A DNA stretch of 64,000 nucleotides from Mesorhizobium jarvisii (GTDB lineage Bacteria > Pseudomonadota > Alphaproteobacteria > Rhizobiales > Rhizobiaceae). Shown in pieces: positions 35,849 to 45,085 of the stretch. The notes under the pieces were generated by a model that worked only from the letters and a program-made list of their open reading frames with translations, was not told the origin of the DNA and did not search any database. The stretch covers positions 558,001 through 622,000 of the forward strand of contig NZ_QZXA01000002.1 in assembly GCF_003601985.1 (NCBI RefSeq), read 5' to 3'. The position numbers were made by a program, and so were the translations under genes. Positions within the stretch are counted from its first letter, which is position 1, and each line of letters starts with the position of its first letter.

Positions 35849-36429
35849 TGACCGGAAAGAGGCTTGTTATCTCGGCGCTGGTGCTGGCGCTCGTCCAGAT
35901 CGGGTTCCTGAGCTGGATCATCGCCGGCCGGGCGGCGATCCTGCGCAACGGCAAGGAAGTGCTCTTGAAGATCGAACCCGTCGATCCGCGCGATCTGCTG
36001 CGCGGCGACTATATCATCCTCGGCTATGACATTTCGCGCATACCAGTGAAGATGATCGCCAACATTCCCGCCGGCAAGTTCTCCAGCGACGACACTTCGA
36101 TCGTCGTGCGCCTGAAAAAGGGCGCCGACGGTTATTGGACACCGACCACCGCCTGGTTCGGCAAGGCGCCGACGCCGGCCGCGGCCGACGAGGCCGATAT
36201 TGCAGGCCATGTCGCCGAAGGCTGGGATCTGCGCAGCGAGGGCATGACCATCGCGCCGGACTACGGCATCGAGCGGTTCTACCTGCCGGAAGGCGAGGGG
36301 ATGGCGATCCAGGATGACATGCGGGTGCGCCCGTTCGGGATAAGGCTTGCCCTTGCCAGCGACGGCACCGCGCAGATCAAGGCGCTGGTGGACGGCGACA
36401 AGACGCTGTTCGAGGAGCCGCTATATTGA
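35845..36429 (+). CDS. GDYXXLXY-domain membrane-anchored protein
   Basis: The 194-aa product has one N-terminal membrane helix (LVISALVLALVQIGFLSWII) and the diagnostic RGDYIILGYDIS motif at about residues 53-64, defining the GDYXXLXY family of unknown function. The soluble part faces the periplasm. It overlaps the DUF2157 gene by 4 bp, so the two are coupled and probably form one membrane unit. Confidence 0.85.
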   Translation: MMTGKRLVISALVLALVQIGFLSWIIAGRAAILRNGKEVLLKIEPVDPRDLLRGDYIILGYDISRIPVKMIANIPAGKFSSDDTSIVVRLKKGADGYWTPTTAWFGKAPTPAAADEADIAGHVAEGWDLRSEGMTIAPDYGIERFYLPEGEGMAIQDDMRVRPFGIRLALASDGTAQIKALVDGDKTLFEEPLY

Positions 36430-36626
36430 TAACGATGGATCCCGGTCATCGGTGCGAATCGAGAGACCAGAACCCCCTAAATCAAGCGTAAGGTCTTTGC
36501 CGTACAGGCGTTGCGGCAGCGCGGCAGTCGTACCCCACTGGGAGCCCGTGTGTGCCATTATACGAAATAGCCAAACAGATTTTTCGCAAGAAAGTTCATT
36601 GACTCAGGGATGGAGAACTCCACTGA

Positions 36627-37685
36627 TCAACTCCGGACCTTACTCGTCTCGGCGACGATTTTGGGATAGGGACCAGTCGATATTGTGTAGCTAAAGTCTG
36701 CTACGCCTTTTTCCTGCTTGTGTATCGAGGGGCTGCGCACAACCCAGTCATACGCGCCAGAAACCATGCAGCGATCGTTTGCACAGGTGACCGCAATGCT
36801 GTCATTGCGGACGTTATATATGCGTTCAGGCCATCGCCGGTAATAGTTCCTCTTGTCCTGAAGGATCGAACTCAGGTTCGTCAACTTGCCATAATAGTCG
36901 ACTGTGCGAGCGTAGGACGCCTGAACTTGAGCAAGAGCGAAATCGTCGTTGTCGCCATGATGCTCGATCAGATCCTTGACGAAAGCGACCGCAGCGCTCT
37001 CCGCCTGTTGCCTTGCGTCGGGCGCAGGCAGCGGCACGGGCGCAGGATCTGGCCTCGTCGACACCTGCAATGTATCCGCGGGCGATTGGTTCGCTGCGAC
37101 ATTGGTCACACGCAACTCTGCCATTTCGCTGGCCGATAGGTATCTTATGTCATTCTTGTCAAAGCTCGAAGCCAACTCAATCAGTTCGGGGTCCACTCCC
37201 ATCTCGACTACGTAGGATGTGATTGCGGCCGTTCCGAGCTGGACACGGGCCTTGGCTTCTTCTCTGGAAATCCCGTCAGTCCATTTCAACCAAGCCCGAT
37301 GAATGCCGATAGAATCTGGTTCGGCAACACGGTGGACGCCACCCAAGAAGGCCAGTGAGCAGGCTGAGGCGCACTGCAGTTGGCGAAGCTGAAGCGTATC
37401 CAACCCTGCCGCGCGGATCATACGCCCCAACCGAAGCGCGCTGCCGACGTTGCCGCCGGGGGAGTTGAATACGATCCTCCGGGCGCCGCTGCTCACAACC
37501 GCGTTGCTAAAGGCGTTCAGGGGTTCATTGTCTTTGAACTCGCCGGACACAACAAGAAACGGCTGCTGCCCTGGAGACGAAACAGCCGTGTACTCTAGGG
37601 CCTCAACCTTACATGTTGCTGCCGCGACAATTGACCCTACCGCCAGAACTAGAGAAACTACGCGCACAGCTCGACAGAGCCCCAA
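36627..37685 (-). CDS. Secreted ClpP/crotonase-fold protein (COG3904-like)
   Basis: The 352-aa product has a signal peptide (residues 1 to about 29), then a ClpP-like core: RRIVFNSPGGNVGSALRLGR (oxyanion region, about 69-88) and LQCASACSLAFLGG (candidate nucleophile Ser region, about 104-117). A His follows in SIGIHRAWLKW. The C-terminal 140 residues are an extra domain (NNY-rich strands, CANDRCMVSG with a Cys pair) that I do not recognise. The start is a TTG at 37685; a GTG six codons later is possible. GC is lower than in neighbours, suggesting acquired DNA. Confidence 0.7.
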   Translation of the reverse strand: MGLCRAVRVVSLVLAVGSIVAAATCKVEALEYTAVSSPGQQPFLVVSGEFKDNEPLNAFSNAVVSSGARRIVFNSPGGNVGSALRLGRMIRAAGLDTLQLRQLQCASACSLAFLGGVHRVAEPDSIGIHRAWLKWTDGISREEAKARVQLGTAAITSYVVEMGVDPELIELASSFDKNDIRYLSASEMAELRVTNVAANQSPADTLQVSTRPDPAPVPLPAPDARQQAESAAVAFVKDLIEHHGDNDDFALAQVQASYARTVDYYGKLTNLSSILQDKRNYYRRWPERIYNVRNDSIAVTCANDRCMVSGAYDWVVRSPSIHKQEKGVADFSYTISTGPYPKIVAETSKVRS

Positions 37686-37780
37686 CCTGCCCGCTGCAAG
37701 TAAGAACCTGTCAACGAACTATTTCAAGGGTCTTCCTTGAAAGTTGGATTTCATTCGGAGCAGTCATTGGCCGAAAAAAT

Positions 37781-37865
37781 TGGTGCGGATGAAGGGACTC
37801 GAACCCCCACGCCTTTCGGCACTGGAACCTAAATCCAGGGCGTCTACCAGTTCCGCCACATCCGC
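37781..37865 (-). tRNA. tRNA-Leu (anticodon TAG)
   Basis: The minus strand folds as a class II tRNA: acceptor GCGGATG / CATCCGC, D-arm TGGTAGAC, anticodon stem CTGGA/TCCAG with loop TTTAGGT (anticodon TAG, reading CUN codons), a long variable arm, and GGTTCGAGTCC T-arm. CCA is encoded. Length 85 nt. Confidence 0.95.
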
Positions 37866-38222
37866 ATCGCCCGGCAATCCCATGTAGCCATCATTCTGTC
37901 AATGTCAGAGACGAGATGTCGGCCAGGGCCGAAACGTTGGTTATTCGCCTAAGCGCGAAGACTGTTGAAAATTAGGCTCGCCTGTGACAAAAGGCGTGTC
38001 AAATGTGACGGGACGCGACGATCCGCTTCTACAGAATGTGATAAGAAGTAGGAAAAACAAGAACTTATTCACATTTTGGAACGCAGTTTGGGAGAGTTTG
38101 AGCCGTAATTTCGGTCAAATCGCCAGGTTCCGTACCAAAAGCCATTCCCGGCAAGAATATACCGGCAGGCTGTAAACGGCAGAGGCCGTGGCAGTCTCAT
38201 TGGTGAAAACAAAGGTTTTACG
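37866..38222. other. Intergenic region between tRNA-Leu and tig
   Basis: No gene is seen. It must hold the tRNA promoter (leftward) and the tig promoter (rightward). A near-perfect inverted repeat, AATGTGATAAG at 38035-38045 and CTTATTCACATT at 38064-38075, could be a protein site or leader hairpin for tig. Confidence 0.5.
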
Positions 38223-39698
38223 ATGCAGGTCACCGAAACGCTTAATTCCGGTCTCAAGCGCGAGATCAAGATCACCGTGCCGGCCGGTGACATGGAAGCC
38301 AAGCTGATGGCGAGGCTCTCGGACGCGCGCAACAAGGTTCGCATCAACGGCTTCCGGCCGGGCAAGGTGCCGGTGCAGCACCTGCGCAAGGTCTATGGCA
38401 AGTCGTTCATGGCCGAAGTGGTCAACGAGATCCTCAACGACTCCACCCGTTCGATCATTACGGGCCGCGGCGAAAAGGCCGCCATGCAGCCCGAAGTCAT
38501 CATGACCGAGGACGAGAAGGAAGCCGAGAAGATCCTGGCCGGCGGTACCGACTTCGAGTTCCGCCTCAACTATGAGGTCATCCCGGCGATCGAGATCAAG
38601 GATTTCTCCGACATCAAGGTGACGCGTCAGGTGTTCGACGTGCCTGAGGCCGAGATCGACGACCAGGTCAAGCGCGTTGCCGAATCGGCACGCAGCTATG
38701 AGCCGAAGACCGGCAAGGCCGCCGAAGGCGACCGTGTCAGCATCGATTATGTCGGCAAGATCGACGGCGAGGCCTTTGCCGGAGGCGCCGGCACCGACCA
38801 GCCGTTGGTACTGGGCTCCAAGGAATTCATTCCTGGCTTCGAGGATCAGCTTATCGGCACCAAGGCCGGTGACGAAAAGCAGGTCACCGTGACCTTCCCG
38901 GAAAACTACCAGGCGGCACATCTGGCCGGCAAGGAAGCCACGTTCGACGTCACCGTCAAGGAAGTGTCGAAGCCGGGCGAGCTGGAAATCAACGACGAGA
39001 CCGCCAAGAACCTTGGCCTGGAATCGCTGGAGCGCCTGCGTGAGATCGTGCGCGGCCAGATCGAGAACCAGTTCGGCTCGATGACACGCCAGAAGGTCAA
39101 GCGCCAGCTGCTCGACCAGCTCGATGCCGCCTATTCGTTCGAGGCACCATCGAAGCTCATCGAGGCCGAGTTCAACAACATCTGGGCTCAGGTCACCCGC
39201 GACCTGGAAGCCGCCGGGCGCACCTTCGCCGACGAAGAGACGACCGAAGAAGAAGCCCGCGCCGAATATCTGCGTCTTGCCGAACGCCGTGTGCGTCTCG
39301 GCCTGGTGCTGGCGGAGATCGGCGAGAAGGCCGGTGTCACTGTATCGGACGAGGAATTGCAGCGTGGCCTGTTCGAGCAGGTTCGCCGCTTCCCGGCCAA
39401 CCAGCAGCAGGAAGCTTTCGAGTTCTACCGCAGCAACCCCGAGGCGCTGAACGCGCTGCGCGCACCAATGTTCGAGGAGAAGGTGGTCGACCACCTGCTC
39501 GGCCAGATCTCGGTCACTGACGTCAAGGTCAGCAAGGAAGAGCTGATGGCCGACGACGAGGACGCGGAAACCACGACCAAGGCCAAGCCGGCGAAAAAGG
39601 CCGCGGCCAAGAAGGCTGAAGCCAAGGCGGGCGACGAGGCGGAAGAGCCGAAGAAGAAGGCCGCGCCGAAGAAAAAAGCCGCCAAGGACGCCGAATAA
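38223..39698 (+). CDS. tig: Trigger factor
   Basis: Trigger factor is the ribosome-bound chaperone and peptidyl-prolyl isomerase. The 491-aa product has the ribosome-binding N-domain with the signature NGFRPGKVP (about 42-50), a PPIase (FKBP-like) domain (about 160-245: [14 protein letters not shown] and [14 protein letters not shown] strands), and the helical C-domain. The tail after about 445 is a Lys/Ala-rich extension ([17 protein letters not shown]). In many bacteria clpPX-lon follow, but not here. Confidence 0.95.
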   Translation: MQVTETLNSGLKREIKITVPAGDMEAKLMARLSDARNKVRINGFRPGKVPVQHLRKVYGKSFMAEVVNEILNDSTRSIITGRGEKAAMQPEVIMTEDEKEAEKILAGGTDFEFRLNYEVIPAIEIKDFSDIKVTRQVFDVPEAEIDDQVKRVAESARSYEPKTGKAAEGDRVSIDYVGKIDGEAFAGGAGTDQPLVLGSKEFIPGFEDQLIGTKAGDEKQVTVTFPENYQAAHLAGKEATFDVTVKEVSKPGELEINDETAKNLGLESLERLREIVRGQIENQFGSMTRQKVKRQLLDQLDAAYSFEAPSKLIEAEFNNIWAQVTRDLEAAGRTFADEETTEEEARAEYLRLAERRVRLGLVLAEIGEKAGVTVSDEELQRGLFEQVRRFPANQQQEAFEFYRSNPEALNALRAPMFEEKVVDHLLGQISVTDVKVSKEELMADDEDAETTTKAKPAKKAAAKKAEAKAGDEAEEPKKKAAPKKKAAKDAE

Positions 39699-39723
39699 GT
39701 TCCCGCATTTGAGGGAATCGACG

Positions 39724-39749
39724 AAGGCCGCCCTTGAGGCGGCCTTTTT
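39724..39749 (+). terminator. Rho-independent terminator after tig
   Basis: AAGGCCGCC / GGCGGCCTT stem with a short TTGA-type loop and a five-T tail, 26 bp behind the stop codon. Confidence 0.88.
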
Positions 39750-39862
39750 CGTTGCGAAACTGCAACAGCCGATTCGCTTTGCGGGAAATGGCACTTGGCG
39801 ATACCTGGCGTTGATCATTATCTGCGCTGCTGTTGCAAATCGTGTGGTTCCTGGAGGGGGCG

Positions 39863-40387
39863 TTGAGCCTATTCTTCGAAAAGGTGCGTCCCGTCGCCCT
39901 GGCGCTCGTTCTGGCCTTCGCCTGCGATGTTGCCCAGGCCGGCGCGCTTGCCGGCGAGTGGCGCTTCGATACGGACGACGATGGCCTTGTCACCGCTTCG
40001 CTTCATGGCATCAACAAGCTGATCACGGGTGGCGGTGCCTTGAGTTACAGCCCGGTGTTGACCATTGCCTGCCGGGCAGACGGCGAACCGCGCTGGACCG
40101 AATGGCTGCAGTTGAATGACGGGGTTTCGGCCAGCCGCAAGATCACCATGTCGGTCACCGTCGACGGCGGCGGCAAGTTCGACGAGAGCTGGTCGGTCGG
40201 GTCGCGCGGCCGAATGCTGGTGCGCGACGGCGCCGACGGCATCAAGCGCCTTTTTCCCGCAAGCCGGCTGTCGCTTTCCTGGCGGTTCGGCTTGTTGTCA
40301 GGCCGCGGCCAGGCGGATTTCGACCTTGCGGGGCTCGAAGAGGCGGTCGAGCAGATCGCCGGAAGCTGCCGGACCAAGCCGCCTTGA
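39863..40387 (+). CDS. Secreted protein of unknown function
   Basis: The 174-aa product has a signal peptide (VRPVALALVLAFACDVAQA, cleavage near AQAGAL) and a mature beta-rich domain (GEWRFDTDDDGLVTASL, RKITMSVTVDGGGKFDESW). Two Cys (in TIACRAD and near the C-terminus, GSCRT) could pair. The start is a TTG at 39863 directly behind GGAGGGGG. I do not recognise the family. It follows the tig terminator, so it has its own promoter. Confidence 0.65.
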   Translation: MSLFFEKVRPVALALVLAFACDVAQAGALAGEWRFDTDDDGLVTASLHGINKLITGGGALSYSPVLTIACRADGEPRWTEWLQLNDGVSASRKITMSVTVDGGGKFDESWSVGSRGRMLVRDGADGIKRLFPASRLSLSWRFGLLSGRGQADFDLAGLEEAVEQIAGSCRTKPP

Positions 40388-40539
40388 GCGCGGCCGGGTT
40401 CTAAACCTTCGCAATGCTTGGCTTTTTCTACCCGCCGCCTGAATTCCATGGTATGTTGGTACCGCAATTCCACTGGGGAGAGATATTCTGCCCAGGCGCG
40501 ATCGTCCGAGGCATAAATGGCGATCAGGGAGGAAATGCC

Positions 40540-40920
40540 ATGCGTGCTATAGCGTTTTTCGCTGGGGTGTCCGTTACGATCTTCATCGCGCATCCGTCGC
40601 AGGCACAGGATGCCGCGGCTGGCGAGAAGGTCTTCACCAAATGCCAAGTCTGCCACATCGCAAACGAGGACAAGAACAAGATCGGTCCATCGCTGCACGG
40701 CGTCATCGGCCGCACGGCCGGTACGCATCCGGATTTTAAATACTCCGATGCCATGGTTGCTGCCGGCAAATCCGGCGTCAAATGGGACGAGCCAACGCTG
40801 ACGACCTACCTTCATGATCCCAAGGCCATGGTCAAAGGCACCAAAATGACGTTTCCCGGACTCAAGAACGATGCGGACGTGGCCAACGTCATTGCCTATC
40901 TGAAAACGTTCTCCAAGTGA
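40540..40920 (+). CDS. Class I c-type cytochrome (c2/c550-like)
   Basis: The 126-aa product has a signal peptide (to about residue 22, AQAQD), one heme-binding CQVCH at 35-39, and Met103 in KGTKMTFPG as the sixth ligand, with PSLHGVIGRTAG typical of cytochrome c2/c550. It would carry electrons in the periplasm, for example to an aa3 oxidase. AGGGAGGAAA precedes the ATG. ctaB starts 36 bp after its stop, a functional fit. Confidence 0.9.
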   Translation: MRAIAFFAGVSVTIFIAHPSQAQDAAAGEKVFTKCQVCHIANEDKNKIGPSLHGVIGRTAGTHPDFKYSDAMVAAGKSGVKWDEPTLTTYLHDPKAMVKGTKMTFPGLKNDADVANVIAYLKTFSK

Positions 40921-40956
40921 CCTGGCTCCCTCGCCATCCATCGGTGGTCGTCCGAG

Positions 40957-41892
40957 ATGTCGACTAGGGAAAGCCGCCTCAAGGATACCTCCATCCGCCT
41001 CTCGGAAGCGACGGCGGCCGATTTCTTCGCGCTTTTGAAGCCGCGGGTCATGGCGCTTGCCGTATTCACCGCTTTCGTCGGCCTGATGGTGGCGCCCGGC
41101 GCGATGAATCCGGTCATCGCCTTGATAGCAATCGGTGCGATTGCGATCGGAGCAGGAGCGGCGGGGGCCCTGAACATGTGGTACGACGCGGACATCGACG
41201 CGCTGATGTCACGCACGTCAAAACGGCCGGTTCCGTCGGGCCGCGTCACGCCGGGCGAAGCTCTCGGCTTCGGCCTTGTGCTTTCCGCGCTTTCGGTCAT
41301 GACACTCGGCGTACTGGTAGGCTGGCTTGCCGCATCGCTGCTGGCCTTCACCATCTTCTTCTACATCGTCATCTACACGATGTGGCTGAAGCGCTCGACG
41401 CCGCAGAACATCGTCATCGGCGGCGCGGCTGGTGCCCTTCCTCCTGTCATTGGCTGGGCGGCCGCAACTGGCGCCATCGGCATCGAAAGCCTCATCCTGT
41501 TTCTGATCATCTTTCTGTGGACGCCGCCGCATTTCTGGGCGCTGGCGCTGTTCAAGGTTGGCGACTACGCCGCTGCCGGCATTCCGATGATGCCGAATGT
41601 GGCCGGCCCTGCTTCGACGCGTAGGCAAATCCTCGCCTATGCCTTGCTTCTGGCGCCGGTCGGCGTGCTGCCTTGGTTCTTCGGATTCGCCAGCGGCTAC
41701 TACGGAATCGCTTCGGTCGCATTGGGCGCCGGTTTCATCTGGCATTCCTGGAAGGTTCTGGCGGCTTCTGAAACGGAGTTGAAACCCGCCAAGGCGCTGT
41801 TTGCCTATTCGATCCTCTATCTTTTCGCGATCTTCGCCGCGCTGCTTGCCGACACCATTGCCATGCGCGCGCTGATCTCAGCCGGGGCCTGA
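40957..41892 (+). CDS. ctaB: Protoheme IX farnesyltransferase
   Basis: CtaB farnesylates heme b to heme o, the first step to heme a for aa3 oxidases. The 311-aa UbiA-family membrane enzyme has the Asp-rich prenyl-binding motif [19 protein letters not shown] and a second region [17 protein letters not shown], with about nine hydrophobic helices. The nearest oxidase operon lies 2 kb downstream on the opposite strand, so ctaB may serve it or the main oxidase elsewhere. Confidence 0.94.
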   Translation: MSTRESRLKDTSIRLSEATAADFFALLKPRVMALAVFTAFVGLMVAPGAMNPVIALIAIGAIAIGAGAAGALNMWYDADIDALMSRTSKRPVPSGRVTPGEALGFGLVLSALSVMTLGVLVGWLAASLLAFTIFFYIVIYTMWLKRSTPQNIVIGGAAGALPPVIGWAAATGAIGIESLILFLIIFLWTPPHFWALALFKVGDYAAAGIPMMPNVAGPASTRRQILAYALLLAPVGVLPWFFGFASGYYGIASVALGAGFIWHSWKVLAASETELKPAKALFAYSILYLFAIFAALLADTIAMRALISAGA

Positions 41893-42359
41893 GCGCAGAT
41901 CGCCATCCGCGAACCGCTCTGGCCGGTCGGCGAGTGCTTTGCCGAAGACCCAGCAGTGCTGTCACGATGGCAGCGCACAGAATCCCAGCAACAGCAGAAT
42001 GATTATGCCAAGGCCGAGTATGAGAAGCGTCCTTGCGTCCATGACCTTCGCCTTCGACCCAGTGCATGGTCCTGAAGATCGGGATCGACTCTGCTGCGCC
42101 GATCTCCGGTTCGCAAAGGATCATGCGCCAATCCAAGTGCTCCAGCGTGTTTACGTGTCCAAAAAAGAGACACGCGGCGCAGCGTGCGCATATCGAAGAA
42201 GGGTTTCCAGAGCCAGCCGTGCAGCCCAACAACGGGCGACAAGTCCCTCACAAGAGAGTATATTGGTGGCGGTGCAGGTCGCGGTTTTGCGTGGCCAGTC
42301 ACGCAGACGGCAGCACCGCTAAATCGCGACCTTTCCGGACCCAGTCTGGAGGAACGGTC
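41893..42359. other. Intergenic region between ctaB and the DUF2189 gene
   Basis: No conventional gene is seen in 467 bp. The only candidate is the very short minus-strand hydrophobic peptide at 41962-42042. A strong GGAGGAA Shine-Dalgarno for the next gene lies at the right end. Confidence 0.5.
41962..42042 (-). CDS. Possible 26-aa single-helix membrane peptide
   Basis: An ATG with GAAGG just upstream opens a 26-codon frame reading MDARTLLILGLGIIILLLLG then FCALPS. It is almost entirely a membrane helix. Such peptides are often real, but the length gives little statistical support. No neighbour on the same strand. Confidence 0.35.
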   Translation of the reverse strand: MDARTLLILGLGIIILLLLGFCALPS

Positions 42360-43172
42360 ATGGCAAGTTTTCATGTGATAGCAGGCGCCAGCGAGACGCT
42401 GGAACATACCAAAATTCGAAAAATCGCTGTTTCCGACCTTTTTGACGCGCTCAGGCGGGGCGTCGATGATTTCATGGTTAAACCGTCGCATATCGTCTTT
42501 CTCTGCCTGATCTATCCGCTCGTGGGCGTCGTGCTCGCCGCATGGACTTCGGGCGCCAATGCTTTGCCGTTGTTGTTTCCGCTGGTTTCTGGCTTTGCGC
42601 TGGTTGGCCCCTTCGCGGCGATAGGCCTCTATGAAATCAGCCGTAGACGGGAAGCCGGGCTCGACACCTCCTGGAGGCACGCTTTCGAGGTCAGGAATTC
42701 TCCGGCGCTGCCGGCCATCGCGGCGGTCGGGATCATGCTGTTTGCAATCTTCATCACGTGGCTTTTGACGGCGAAGATATTCTACGAATATCTTTTCGGC
42801 CCGGCTCCGCCGGAATCGATATCCAGCTTCATCAACGCGATATTTGCCACCGGACGTGGCTGGACGCTGATCATATTGGGGCACGCCATCGGCTTTGTCT
42901 TTGCCGTGGTGGTGTTGTGCACGACGGTCGTCGCCTTCCCATTGTTGCTCGACCGCGATGTCGGCGCCTATGAAGCGATCCACACCTCGGTTCGCGTGGT
43001 CCTGGCGAACCCGATCGTGATGGCTGTCTGGGGACTGATCGTCGCCGTCGGCCTGATCATCGGCTCGCTGCCAGTGTTCGTCGGGCTCGCCGTCGTGTTG
43101 CCGATCCTCGGCCACGCCACCTGGCATGTCTACCGCAAGGTTGTGGAATCGCCCGCCAGACCGACGAGTTGA
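42360..43172 (+). CDS. DUF2189-family integral membrane protein
   Basis: The 270-aa product has a short cytoplasmic head (IRKIAVSDLFDALRRGVDDF) followed by six hydrophobic helices and the conserved GPFAAIGLYEISRRREAG loop of the DUF2189 family. Function is unknown; some members are annotated as cytochrome c oxidase-associated, but nothing in the sequence shows heme or copper binding. Closeness to ctaB and the oxidase operon fits a respiratory link. Confidence 0.8.
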   Translation: MASFHVIAGASETLEHTKIRKIAVSDLFDALRRGVDDFMVKPSHIVFLCLIYPLVGVVLAAWTSGANALPLLFPLVSGFALVGPFAAIGLYEISRRREAGLDTSWRHAFEVRNSPALPAIAAVGIMLFAIFITWLLTAKIFYEYLFGPAPPESISSFINAIFATGRGWTLIILGHAIGFVFAVVVLCTTVVAFPLLLDRDVGAYEAIHTSVRVVLANPIVMAVWGLIVAVGLIIGSLPVFVGLAVVLPILGHATWHVYRKVVESPARPTS

Positions 43173-43189
43173 GGACGTTTTGCTTCACC

Positions 43190-43311
43190 GCACCGGCCAG
43201 AGCGTTTTACCGTTTCACGGAAACGGTAAAACGCTCTATCCGTCTCTTTTAACGCAATTCCGGACGGAAAACCGATCACACTTTTCCTGGAATTGCTCGG
43301 CATGCCGGTGC
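43190..43311. repeat. Compound palindromic repeat element
   Basis: Three inverted repeats combine. GCACCGGC (43190-43197) pairs with GCCGGTGC (43304-43311) as outer arms. Inside are a perfect 17-bp stem AGAGCGTTTTACCGTTT with a CACGG loop (43199-43237), and GCAATTCC / GGAATTGC (43254-43296). The inner motifs look like dispersed rhizobial intergenic repeats. It lies between convergent genes and could terminate both. Confidence 0.8.
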
Positions 43312-43328
43312 GAGCTTGATCGAAGCCG

Positions 43329-43802
43329 TCAGTAGGCCCGGTGACTGAAGCGGGCGCGGTATGCGCCCATGGTCAAGTTGCGGAAATCCTCGCCGCTGAC
43401 ATGCACCAGCGTTCTGTGGTCGCCGCCTTCGAAGTAGATGTCGGCGGCATCGCCGAGGCTGTCATCGACAATCACCGGCACATCGTAAGGTGCGCCGATC
43501 GGCGGAACGGCGCCGGTGTCGCAATCAGCGAAGAGCGAAGTCACCTCGTCTTCGGAGGCTAGTCCGAGACGCTTGTCCATGACGTCCTGCAATGTGCCGA
43601 GCTCGATCCTGTGCGTGCTTGGAACCACGGCCAGCGCATAGCCGAGCTCGTGGTGAACAACGACCGATTTGGCCACTATGCTGCCGGGTATATGCGCCGC
43701 GATGGCGGACTGTCTGCTGGTGGACGTGCGATGGTGGGCGACTGTGTCGTATGAGATTCCCTTCCTGTCGATAAAGTCCTTCAGTCTGGTTGCGATCGTC
43801 AT
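43329..43802 (-). CDS. YbaK/EbsC-type aminoacyl-tRNA deacylase-like protein
   Basis: The 157-aa product matches the YbaK editing fold that hydrolyses mischarged tRNAs: SIVAKSVVVHHELGYALAVV (with the conserved Lys) and a GAVPPIGAPYDVPVIVDDSL segment, the conserved G-x-x-P-P-x-G loop. Some members act on Cys-tRNA-Pro, others on other mischarged tRNAs; which one cannot be told. It is convergent with the DUF2189 gene across the palindromic element. Confidence 0.85.
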   Translation of the reverse strand: MTIATRLKDFIDRKGISYDTVAHHRTSTSRQSAIAAHIPGSIVAKSVVVHHELGYALAVVPSTHRIELGTLQDVMDKRLGLASEDEVTSLFADCDTGAVPPIGAPYDVPVIVDDSLGDAADIYFEGGDHRTLVHVSGEDFRNLTMGAYRARFSHRAY

Positions 43803-43941
43803 CTTGGCCTCCCTTTGCCGGAGTTCGCGACGCGTGCGGAAACGAGGGCAGTCATTCTCCTTATGTCGTTTCCGGTACTAAAATAGACCAGCGGCTGATG
43901 GTTTCGAGGCGCGGTGGCAAGATCGGAATGCGGTTCGTGCT

Positions 43942-44343
43942 TCAGGGTCCGGCTCCGAAAAATGCCAGCCGGGTGAAAAGCGTGTAGTCGGCTTCGAAGA
44001 CCATCATTGTCACGAACACCAGCACCAGTATCGGCGGCAGGATGATCGCATAAGCCAGCGCCAGCCGTTCCCAGGCCATGTGCATGAAGACAGCGACGAT
44101 CAGCCCTGCCTTGAGGATCATGAAGATCAGGATCAGCGACCATCTGAGATAGCCGTGAAGGCCGAAATAATCGACCAGGTAGGAGCAGGTGCTGAGGATG
44201 AACAGCCACGCCCAGACCACCAGATAGAGCTTGATCGGATGTTCCTGATGCACGTCGGCATGGGTGACGGCCGCCGGCGCTTCATGTGCATGACCCGCAT
44301 GAAGTGCGTGTTGTCCGAGGCCGTTTGCGGTTGCTTCTGCCAT
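43942..44343 (-). CDS. Oxidase subunit IV-like small membrane protein
   Basis: The 133-aa product has a His-rich N-terminus and three hydrophobic helices (LYLVVWAWLFILSTCSYLVD, WSLILIFMILKAGLIVAVFM, AYAIILPPILVLVFVTMMVF). This is the CyoD/prokaryotic COX4 layout: a small accessory subunit helping assembly of heme-copper oxidases. It ends the coxMNOP-like operon, 9 bp after coxP. Confidence 0.82.
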   Translation of the reverse strand: MAEATANGLGQHALHAGHAHEAPAAVTHADVHQEHPIKLYLVVWAWLFILSTCSYLVDYFGLHGYLRWSLILIFMILKAGLIVAVFMHMAWERLALAYAIILPPILVLVFVTMMVFEADYTLFTRLAFFGAGP

Positions 44344-44352
44344 GTCTGCCTC

Positions 44353-45072
44353 TCACCAAAGATAGAAGAATGCGAAGATGAACACCCAGACCAGATCGAC
44401 GAAGTGCCAGTACAGTCCCATGATCTCGACGTTCTCGTAGCGACCCGTGCGGCTGGTGAAGAAGCCGCGCTGTCCGGTGTCGAAATCTCCGCGCCAGACC
44501 TTGCGCGCCACGATGATCAGGAAAATCACACCGATCGTCACATGGGTGCCGTGGAAACCGGTGATCATGAAGAAGCACGAACCGAATTGTGCGGCACCCC
44601 AGGGATTGCCCCAGGGCCGCACCCCTTCAGTGATCAGCTTGGTCCATTCGAAGGCTTGCATGCCGACAAAGGTCGCGCCGAGCGCCGCGGTCAGAAGCAT
44701 GAGGATGGCCGTCTTGCGGCGTTCCCGGCGATAGCCGAAATTGACCGCCATGGCCATCGTTCCGCTGCTGGAGATCAGCACGAACGTCATGATGGCAATT
44801 AGGATCAGCGGGATATCCGACCCGCCGATGCGAAGCGCGAAGACCTCGCTGGGATTGGGCCACGGCACGCGTGTCGAAATGCGCGCGGTCATGTAGGAGA
44901 GCAGGAAGCAGCCGAAGATGAAGGTGTCGCTGAGCAGGAATATCCACATCATGGCCTTGCCCCAGGACACGTTCTTGAACGCGCGCTGATCCGAGGACCA
45001 ATCGGCGGCAATGCCTCGCCAACCTGTGGGCCGTGGCTCCGTCTGGCCGATATGTGTCAGTGTTTCTGCCAT
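44353..45072 (-). CDS. coxP: Cytochrome c oxidase subunit III-like protein (CoxP)
   Basis: The 239-aa product carries the subunit III fold: MMWIFLLSDTFIFGCFLLSY, GTMAMAVNFGYRRERRKT, the TFVGMQAFEW segment, and FFMITGFHGTHVTIGVIF with the conserved Glu/His. Subunit III stabilises subunit I. This is the second subunit III gene of the operon, as in Bradyrhizobium coxMNOP, hence the name. It starts 13 bp after coxO. Confidence 0.85.
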   Translation of the reverse strand: MAETLTHIGQTEPRPTGWRGIAADWSSDQRAFKNVSWGKAMMWIFLLSDTFIFGCFLLSYMTARISTRVPWPNPSEVFALRIGGSDIPLILIAIMTFVLISSSGTMAMAVNFGYRRERRKTAILMLLTAALGATFVGMQAFEWTKLITEGVRPWGNPWGAAQFGSCFFMITGFHGTHVTIGVIFLIIVARKVWRGDFDTGQRGFFTSRTGRYENVEIMGLYWHFVDLVWVFIFAFFYLW

Positions 45073-45085
45073 CCGCTTGATCCCC

